64,000 nucleotides of DNA from Phocoena phocoena (taxonomy: Eukaryota > Chordata > Mammalia > Artiodactyla > Phocoenidae), in assembly GCF_963924675.1 (NCBI RefSeq), contig NC_089240.1:120037680-120101679 (forward strand), given 5' to 3'. Made by a program: the position numbers and the translations under genes. Of this stretch, positions 56,470 to 64,000 are shown in pieces. The first letter of the stretch is position 1. Each line of letters begins with the position of its first letter. The notes under the pieces were generated by a model. It was given only the letters and a program-made list of their open reading frames with translations. It ran no database searches and was not told the origin of the DNA.

Positions 56470-59400
56470 CATCCATCTCACTACAAATAACTCAATTTCG
56501 TTTCTTTTTATGGCTGAGTAATATTCCATTGTGTATATGTGCCACAACTTCTTTATCCATTCATCCAATGACGGACACTTAGGTTGTTTCCATCTCCGGG
56601 CTATTGTAAATAGAGCTGCAATGAACATTTTGGTACATGACTCTTTTGGAATTATGGTTTTCTCAGGGTATATACCCAGTAGTGGGATTGCTTGGTCGTA
56701 TGGCAGTTCTATTTGCAGTTTTTTAAGGAACTTCTATACTGTTCTCCATAGTGGCTGTATCAATTTACACTCCCACCAGCAGTGCAAGAGGGTTCCCTTT
56801 TCTCCACACCCTCTCCAGCATTTATTGTTTGTAGATTTTTTTTAATTTTATTTTTAATTTATTTATGGCTGTGTTGGGTCTTCGTTTCTGTGTGAGGGCT
56901 TTCTCTAGTTGTGGCAAGTGTGGGCCACTCTTCATCACGGTGCGTCGGCCTCTCACTATCACTGCCTCTCTTGTTCTCTGTGGAGCACAGGCTCCACACG
57001 CGCAGGCTCAGTAATTGTGGCTCACGGACCCAGTTGCTCTGCGGCATGTGGGATCTTCCCAGACCATGGCTCGAACGCATGTCCTCTGCATTGGCAGGCA
57101 GACTCTCAACCACTGTGCCACCAGGGAAACCCCTTGTTTCTAGATTTTTTGATGATGGCCATTCTGACCAGTGTGAGATGATATCTCAGTGTAGTTTTCA
57201 TTTGCAATTCTCTAATGATTAATGATGTTGAGCATTCTTTCATGTGTTTGTTGGCAATCTGTATATCTTCTTTGGAAAAATGTCTATTTTGGTCTTCTGC
57301 CCATTTTTGGATCGGGTTTTTTTTTGTTATTGAGCTGCTTGTAAATTTTGGAGATTAATCCTTTGTCAGTTGCTTCATTTGCAAATATTTTCTCCCATTC
57401 TGAGGGTTGTCTTTTGGTCTTGTTTATGGCTTCGTTTGCTGTGCAAAAGCTTTTAAGTTTCATTAGGTCCCATTTGTTTATTTTTGTTTTTATTTCCATT
57501 CCCCTAGGAGATGGGTCAAAAAGGATCTTGCTGTGATTTACGTCATAGAGTGTTCTGCCTATGTTCTCCTCTAAGAGTTTGATAGTGTCTGCCCTTACAT
57601 TTAGGTCTTTAATCCATTTCGAGTTCATTTTTGTGTATGGTGTTAGGCAGTGTCCTAATTTCATACTTTTGCATGTACCTGTCCAGTTTTCCCAGCACCA
57701 CTTATTGAAGAGGCTGTCTTTTCGCCACTGTGTATTCTTGCCTCCTTTATCAAAGTTAAGGTGACCATATGTGCGTGGATTTATATCTGGGTTTCTATCC
57801 GGTTCCATTGATCTATATGTCTGTTTTTGTGCCAGTACCATACTGTCCTGATTACTGTAGCTTTGTAGTAAGTATAGTCTGAAGTCAGGAAGCCTGATTC
57901 CTCAAGCTCCGCTTTTACTTCTCAAGATTGCTTGGGCTACTCGGGGTCTTTTTTGTGTCCATACAAATTGTGAAATTTTTTGTTCTAGGTCTGTGAAAAA
58001 TGCCAGTGGTAGTTTGATAGGTATTGCATTGAATCTGTAGATTGCTTTGGGTAGTAGAGTCATTTTCACAATGTAGATTCTTCCAATCCAAGAACATGGT
58101 ATATCTCTCCATCTATTTTTATCATCTTTAATTTCTTTCATCAGTGTCATATAATTTCTGCATACAAGTCTTTGTCACCGTAGGTAGGTTGATTCCTAGA
58201 TACTATATTCTTTTGTTGCAATGATAATTAAGAGTGTTTCCTAATTTCATTTTCATATTTTTCATCATTAGTGTATAAGAATACCCGAGATTTCTGTGCA
58301 TTAATTTTGTAACCTGCTACTTTACCAAATTCATTGATTAGCTCTAGTAGTTTTCTGGTAGCATCTTTAGGATTCTCTATGTATAGTATCATGTCACCTG
58401 CAAACAGTGACAGCTTTAGTTCTTTTCTGATTTGGATTCCTTTTCTTTTTCTTCTCTGATTGCTGTGTCTAGAACTTCCAAAACTATGTTGAACAAGAGT
58501 GGTGAGAGTGGGCAATCTTGTCTTGTTCCTGATCTTAGTAGAAATGCTTTCAGTTTTTCACCATTGAGGACGATGTTCCCTGTGGGTTTGTCATATATGG
58601 CTTTTATTATCTTGAGGAGAGTTCCCTCTATGCTTACTTTCTGGAGGATTTTTATCATAAATGGGTGTTGAATTTTGTCAAAAGCTTCCTATGCATCTAT
58701 TGAGACGATTATATGGTTGTTCTCCTTCAATTTGTTAATATGGTGTATCACATCGATTGATTTGCACATATTGAACAAGCCTTGCATTCGTGGAATAAAC
58801 CCCACTTGATCATGGTGTACGATAATTTTAATGTGCTGTTGGATTCTGTTTGCTAGTATTTTGTTGAGGATTTTTGCATCTATGTTCATCAGTGATATTG
58901 GCCTGTAGTTTTCTTTCTTTCTGACATCTTTGTCTGGTTTTGGCATCAGAGTGATGATGGCCACATAGAATGAATTAGGGACTGTTCCTCCTTCTGCTAT
59001 ATTTTGGAAGAGTTTGAGAAGGATAGGTGTTAGCTCTTCTCTAAATGTTTGATAGAATTCGCCTGTGAAGCCATCTGGTCCTGGGTTTTTGTTTGTTGGA
59101 AGATTTTTAATCACAGTTTCAATTTCAGTGCTTGTGATGGGTCTGTTCATATTTTCTATTTCTTCCTGGTTCAGTCTCGGCAAGTTGTGCATTTCTAAGA
59201 ATTTGTCCATTTCTTCCAGGTTGTCCATTTTATTGGCATAGAGTTGCTTGTAGTAATCTCTCATGATCCTTTGTATTTCTGCAGTGTCATTTCTAATTCT
59301 ATTGTCTTCTCCCCTTTTTTCTTGATGAGTCTGGCTAATGGTTTTTCAATTTTGTTTACCTTCTCAAAGAACCAGCTTTTAGTTTTATTGATCTTTGCTA

Positions 59401-60463
59401 CTGTTTCCTGCATTTCTTTTTCATTTATTTCTGATCTGATCTTTATGATTTCTTTCCTTCTGCTAAATTTGGGGGTTTTTTGTTCTTCTTTCTCTAATTG
59501 CTTTATGTGCAAGGTTAGGTTGTTTATTTGAGGTGTTTCCTGTTTCTTAGGGTAGGAATGTATTGCTATAAACTTTCCTCTTAGAACTGCTTTTGTGGCT
59601 TCCCATAGGTTTTGGGTCGTCGTGTCTCCATTGTCATTTGTTTCTAGGTATTTTTTGATTTCCTCTTTGATTTCTTCAGTGATCACTTCGTTATTAAGTA
59701 GTGTATTGTTTAGCCTCCATGTGTTTGTATTTTTTATAGGTCTTTTCCTGTAATTGATATGTAGTCTCAAAGCGTTGTGGTCGGAAAAGACACTTGATAC
59801 AATTTCAAATATCTTAAATTTACCGAAGCTAGATTTGTGACCCAAGATATGATCTATCCTGAAGAATGTTCCATGAGCTCTTGAAAAGAATGTGTATTCT
59901 GTTGTTTTTGGATGGAATGTCCTATAAATATCAATTAAGTCCATCTTGTTTAATGTATTATTTAATGCTTGTGTTTCCTTATTTATTTTCATTTTGGATG
60001 ATCTGTTCATTGGTGAAAATGGGGTGTTAAACTCCCCTACTATGATTGTTTTACTGTCGATTTCCCCTTTTATGGCTGTTCGCATTTGTCTTATGTATTG
60101 AGGTGCTCCTATGTTGGGTGCATAAATATTTACAATTGTTATATCTTCTTCTTGGATCGATTTCTTGATCATTATGCAGTGTCCTTCTTTGTCTCTTGTA
60201 ATAGTCTTTGTTTTAAAGTCTATTTTGTCTCATGTGAGAATTGCTACTCCAGCTTCCTTTTGATTTCCATTTGCATGGAATATCTTTTTCCATCCCCTCA
60301 CTTTCAGTCTGTATGTGTCCCTAGGCCTGAAGTGGGTCTCTTGTAGACAGCATATATATGGGTCCTATTTTTTTATCCATTCAGCCAGTCTATGTCTTTT
60401 GGTTGGAGCATTTAATCCAGTTATATTTAAGGTAATTATCGATATGTATATTCCTATTCCCAT
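56470..60463 (-). pseudogene. L1 ORF2p, broken
   Basis: The ATG at 60461-60463 gives MGIGIYISIITLNITGLNAP. TAG at about residue 31 (context EWIKK, stop, DPY) and TGA in the VAIL region end the first frames. The frame 59261-60172 is open for 303 codons: YAPNIGAPQYIRQ, VGEFNTP (the GDFN Asp is Glu) and SSVFSDHNALRLH (SDH kept). The early RT lies in the 58689-59264 frame ([30 protein letters not shown]). 58416-58658 has [14 protein letters not shown]; 58228-58515 has [14 protein letters not shown], where the first Asp of FADD is Gly. Post-RT frames lie at 57902-58150, 57284-57841 ([40 protein letters not shown]) and 56386-56628. The SINE at 56842-57133 interrupts the C-terminal part. Confidence 0.93.
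56842..57133 (-). mobile_element. CHR-1-type SINE in L1 ORF2, minus strand
   Basis: Tail TTTAATTTATTTATGGCTGT at left, GTTGGGTCTTCGTTTCTGTG, TTTCTCTAGTTGTGGCAAGT and, at the head, CACTGTGCCACCAGGGAAAC. Target duplication TTGTTTGTAGATTTTTT (56825-56841) against TTGTTTCTAGATTTTTT (57134-57150), 16 of 17 identical. Confidence 0.93.
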
Positions 60464-60521
60464 TTTCTTAATTGTTTTGGGTTTGTTATTGTAGGTCTTT
60501 TCCTTCTCTTGTGTTTCTTGC

Positions 60522-61774
60522 CTAGAGAAGTTCCTTTAGCATTTGTTGTAAAGCTGGTTTGGTGGTGCTGAACTCTCTCAGCTTTTGCTTGTCTGTAGAG
60601 GTTTTAATTTCTCCATCAAATCTGAATGAGATCCTTGCTGGGTAGAGTAATGTTGGTTGTAGGTTTTTCTCCTTCATCGCTTTAAATATGTCCTGCCAGT
60701 CCCTTCCTGGCTTGCAGAGTTTCTGCTGAAAGATTAGCTGTTAACCTTATGGGAATTCCCTTGTGTGTTATTTGTTGTTTTTCCCTTGCTGCTTTTAATA
60801 TATTTTCTTTGTATTTAATTTTTGATAGTTTGATTAACATGTGTCTTGGCATGTTTCTCCTTGGATTTATCCTGTATGGGACTCTCTGTGCTTCCTGGAG
60901 ATGATTAACTATTTCCTTTCCCATATTAGGGAAGTTTCCAACTATAATCTCTTCGAATATTTTCTCAGTCCCTTTCTTTTTCTCTTCTTCTTCTGGGACC
61001 CCTATAATTCGAATGTTGGTGTGTTTAATGTTGTCCCAGAGGGCTCTGAGACTGTCCTCGGTTCTTTTCATTCTTTTTTCTTTGTTCTGCTCTGCAGTAG
61101 TTATTTCCACTATTTTATCTTCCAGGTCACTTATCCGTTCTTCTGCCTCAGTTATTCTGCTATTGATCCCTTCTAGAGTATTTTTAATTTCATTTCTTGT
61201 GTTGTTCATCATTGCTTGTTTCCTCTTTAGTTCTTCTTGGGCCTTGTTAAATGTTTTTTGCACTTTCTCTACTCTGTTTCCAAGATTTTGGATCATCTTT
61301 ACTCTCATTACTCTGAATTCCTTTTCAGGTAGACTGCCTATTTCCTCTTCATTTGTTAGGTCTGGTGGGTTTTTACCTTGCTCCTTTATCTGCTGTGTGT
61401 TTTTCTTACTGTGTTTGGAGTCTCCTTTTTGCAGACTGCAGGTTTGTAGTTCCCGTTGTTTTTGGTGTCTGTCCCCAGTGGCTGAAGTTGGTTCAGTGGG
61501 TTGTGTAGGTTTCCTAGTTGAGGGCACTAGTGACTGTGTTCTGGTGGATGATGCTGGATCTTTTCTTTCTGGTGGGCAGGTCCACAGCTGGTGGTGTGTC
61601 TTGTGGTATGTGTAGCCTTATTATTATTTTAGGCAGCCTCTCTGCTAATGGATGGGGCTGTATTCCTGTCTTGCTAGTTGTTTAGCATAGGGTGTCCAGC
61701 ACTGTAGCTTGCTGGTCGTTGTGTGCAGCTGGGTATTGGTGTTGAGATGGAGATCTCTGGGAGATTTTCGCCGT
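60522..61774 (-). pseudogene. L1 ORF1p, truncated by a frameshift and with lost start
   Basis: The position equal to the ATG of the 20-kb copy reads ACG (61772-61774). Further down, the frame 60682-61527 is open for 281 codons: MPSTRKPTQPTEPTSATGDR, coiled coil (MRVKMIQNLGNRVEKVQKTF, LEGINSRITEAEERISDLED), RRM (RIIGVPEEEEKKKGTEKIFE, MGKEIVNHLQEAQRVPYRIN) and part of the CTD (LSKIKYKENILKAAREKQQI, IRLTANLSAETLQAR). It ends KGLAGHI-stop because GCCAGGAAGGGACTGG has one extra base. The original TAG is at 60522-60524. The same extra base is present in the L1 at 1-4329. Confidence 0.93.
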
Positions 61775-62233
61775 TTGATATTACGTGGAGCTGGGAGGTC
61801 TCTTGTCAACCAGTGTCCTGAAGTTGGCTCTCCCACCTCAGGTGCACAGCCCTGACGCCTGGCTGGAGCACCAAGAGCCTTTCTTCCATGCAGCTCAGAA
61901 TAAAAGGGAGAAAAAATGAAAGAAAGAAAGATAGAAAGAGGATAAAATAAGGTAGGATAAAGTAAAATAAAGTTACTAAAATAAAAAATAATTACTAAGA
62001 AAAAAAATTTTAACTAAAAAAAACCCAAAACACCGGACCGTCAGCACCCTAGGACAAATGGTGAAAGCGTAGCTATACAGACAAAATCTCACACAGAAGC
62101 ATATAGATACACACTCACAAAAAGAGGAAAAGGGGAAAAAATAATATATCTTGCTCTCAAAATCCACCTCCTCAATTTGGGATGTTTCCGTGTCTATTCA
62201 GGTATTCCACAGATGCAGGGCACATCAAGTTGA

Positions 62234-62488
62234 TTGTGGAGATTTAATTCGCTGCTTCTGAGGCTGCTGGGAGAGATTTCCCTTTCTCTTTTTTGTTTGC
62301 ACAGTTCCTGCGGCTCAGCTTTGGATTTGGCCCCGCCTCTGCGCGTAGGTCGCCGGAAGGCGTCTGTTTTTTGCTCAGACGGGACGGGGTTAAAGGAGCT
62401 CCTGATTCGGGGGCTCTGGCTCATTCAGGCCAGAGGGAAGGAGGGGTACAGATGTGGGGTGAGCCTGCGGTGGCAGAGGTCGGCGTGA
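62234..62488 (+). other. 84-codon ORF antisense to the L1 5'UTR
   Basis: Starts MWRFNSLLLRLLGEISLSLF. It has the same length and position as the frame at 20977-21231 in the other L1; about 61 of 84 residues agree without a gap. Confidence 0.3.
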
Positions 62489-62685
62489 CACTGCACCAGC
62501 CTGAGGCGCGCCATGCGTTCTCCCGGGGAAGTTGTCCCTGGATCCCGGGACCCTGGCAGTGGCGGGCTGCACAGGCTCCCCAGAAGCGGGGTGTGGATAG
62601 TGACTTGTGCTCGCACACGGGCTTCTTGGTGGCGGCAGCAGCAGCCTTAGCGTCTCATGCCCGTCTCTGTCGTCCGTGCTGTTAG
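62293..62685 (+). other. 130-codon ORF antisense to the L1 5'UTR (ORF0-like candidate)
   Basis: Starts MFAQFLRLSFGFGPASARRS and ends CRPCC-stop. It pairs with 20780-21172: identical length, no gaps, about 74% identical by hand. Shared blocks include DGVKGA, SGALAHSG, EGGV, CPWI, GPWQW, HTGFLVAA and ALASHARLC. Most differences look like CpG-type transitions. No domain recognised. Confidence 0.4.
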
Positions 62686-62904
62686 CCGCGGTTCGCGCCT
62701 GTCTGTAGACCTCCTTTAAGCATCGCTCTTAATCCCCTCTCCTCGTGCACCAGGAAACAAAGAGGCAAGAAAAAGTCTTTTGTCTCTTTGGCATCTCCAG
62801 ACTTCTCCGGACTCCCTCCCGGCTAGCTGTGGCGCACTAACCCCTTCAGGCTGTGTTCAAACCGCCAACCCCAGTCCTCTCCCAGCATCCGACCGAATTC
62901 CGAA

Positions 62905-63439
62905 ATTCCATTCTTAATAGATGGGGTGGATATGTCATCAGTGACGTTACTAAAACTCATGCCTGTTAAGGGAGCATAGAGTGTCCTATTTATAAATACA
63001 GAACATCATTAGAGCATCCACTCACTGGTATCTCACTTTTCTTTTTAAAAAGCTGTCTGCAATTTGTCATAATCAGGCCTATAGGTCTGACTTTGGCAAG
63101 CCTAAGCTATCTACAGGGTAGGTTAAGCTTCAGAAGCAAAAAGTCAATCAAGGCAACATCATAGTTAAAAGACACCTTTAAGATCACCTACTCCACTTCC
63201 AACAGGTTGCAGATAAAAAAAGAATGAAAGCCTGGAAAAGCAAAGCATTTTCTCCAGCACGCCACCACACTTCCATGCCTATCTGAAGTAAATGCATATG
63301 GATAATAAACATAAAATGAAGATGTACTTAATAATTGGTTCCAGCTGAGTGACACCAAAGAAAAAGCCTCATTTATGAAGGATGTGTCACATGTAAAACA
63401 TCCGGACAATTTCTGATTTGAAATGGCATATAAAATATA
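62905..63439. other. No recognisable feature
   Basis: Unclassified DNA after the L1. The 73-codon minus frame at 63188-63409 is not supported as a gene. Confidence 0.5.
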
Positions 63440-64000
63440 GTCACTTCTGTAATGGCAGAGTAAGGAATTCCAAAAATCTATTCTTCCAAAAAAGCAAGAG
63501 AAATACTAGCAAAAGCTGTCAAAATCAACTCTTTCAGAATTACAGAAATTAACAAAAGGCTTGCAACTATCCAAGAGTGTTTGAGAAAAATGGCTGAATT
63601 TCAGTAAGAACAGTATGTTCTATTGTGTTTTAGTTGTCCTATTTCCACCCCACCATGCTTCACAGTGCACTTAAATACTAAACAGCCTCACAATCACAGC
63701 AGTTCTTAAAATCATCAACCTAATAGCCACTATAGGGGGCAGAATGTGTTTGAAACTCCCCATATCACCCAATCCCTGAAGAATTGTTACTATTTGACCT
63801 GTTTGGCAGTTCCTTGGAAAAGCCCCACCCACAATGCTTCTCTTTATTTGATCTGATTCAGAGTTCTCTCAGGTTGAAAAGCCCTCTCCCCAGGGTGCTT
63901 GTCAAAAACAACCAGCAGCAATTGTTTAATACTGCAGCTATATGAAGTAGTGATATCAGTTAGGACAAACAAGTCACTGGCCAAAAGTTAAAACAAATAC
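63440..64000 (+). mobile_element. Ancient L1 (L1ME-like) 5' region, possible
   Basis: TAATGGCAGAGTAAGGAATT, CCAAAAATCTATTCTTCCAA and AAGCTGTCAAAATCAACTCT resemble the 5'UTR start of ancient L1s. Similarity is convincing to about 63620 and uncertain beyond. No ORF. Confidence 0.5.

Larger units (their letters stand above)
56018..62904 (-). mobile_element. Long L1 with partial 5'UTR, minus strand; SINE insertion
   Basis: Poly-T at 56018-56026, the young L1 3'UTR, ORF2, ORF1 and about 1.1 kb of 5'UTR. It ends at about 62904 in the 5'UTR (CCGACCGAA), so roughly the outer 450 bp of the 5'UTR is missing relative to the copy at 20107. A CHR SINE sits at 56842-57133. I could not find a target duplication joining the two outer ends, so the right end may involve a deletion. 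Subtype features (GAGGTTTTAATTTC in ORF1) group it with the L1 at 1-4329. Confidence 0.93.
61775..62904 (-). promoter_or_regulatory. L1 5'UTR (partial internal promoter region)
   Basis: CpG-rich at 62290-62700 (CCCCGCCTCTGCGCGTAGGT, TTAGCCGCGGTTCGCGCC) and AT-rich at 61880-62150. It corresponds to the inner part of the 20107-21743 5'UTR; the outer part is missing. Antisense ORFs lie here (62234-62488, 62293-62685). Confidence 0.7.

Noticed and set aside
56005..62925. Target duplication of the L1 at 56018-62904
   Set aside because: The flanks (ATATGTGCATT at left, TTCCGAAATTCC at right) do not match.

Overview
The window is mammalian nuclear DNA built almost entirely from transposable elements of several ages. 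I could not support any host protein-coding gene, rRNA, tRNA gene, CRISPR array or bacterial feature. The organism is most likely a cetacean or a close relative within Whippomorpha/Cetartiodactyla. The reason is that tRNA-Glu-derived CHR-type SINEs (head GGCTTCCCTGGTGG, then a B-box-like GGTTCGTGCCCC) recur, together with young L1s whose 3' ends all carry the same tail (AGCTAGTGGGAAGCAGCCGC ... CAATAAAGATGTTAAAA). I recognise both as typical of whale and dolphin genomes. The species call rests on memory of those families, not on a database search.

Layout. 1-7135: two same-strand L1s, probably one nested in the other, with ORF1 and ORF2 remnants. 7136-11000: old DNA with fossil MIR, MaLR and hAT pieces, including a MER1-like element inserted in a MIR with a perfect 8-bp target duplication. 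11004-14377: a twin-primed L1, a CHR SINE, a MER5A and an L1M that keeps its 5' region and 3' tail but lacks nearly all of both ORFs. 14378-20106: unique-looking DNA with MIR/L2, then a minus-strand ancient L1 interrupted by an LTR-like element and a SINE. 20107-26519: a near-full-length L1 (CpG-rich 5'UTR, broken ORF1 and ORF2, a SINE inside ORF2). 26520-39840: ancient repeats, an L2, a short L1 stub, a CA microsatellite and a SINE nested in another SINE. 39856-42114: two minus-strand L1 3' segments head to tail inside one target duplication. 42170-44010: a long L2 fossil. 44011-55700: mostly unclassified DNA with a duplicated ~0.8-kb block, a striking direct-repeat/hairpin cluster and another L2 with an RT motif. 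56018-62904: a second long L1, minus strand, truncated in its 5'UTR. 62905-64000: unique DNA and an ancient L1 5' region.

None of the L1 ORFs is intact. ORF2 copies carry stops, frameshifts and, in several cases, changed catalytic motifs (SDH to SDQ, GDFN to GEFN, FADD to FADY, FAGD or FEDD). The window therefore reads as a graveyard of retrotransposition, and no genes cooperate here.

The observation I would follow first is a pair of overlapping antisense ORFs (130 and 84 codons) lying opposite the L1 5'UTR. Both are retained, ungapped and with the same start and stop positions, in the two L1 copies that still have that region. This is reminiscent of primate L1 ORF0. It remains a hypothesis, because other frames of the same GC-rich segment are also open in both copies.
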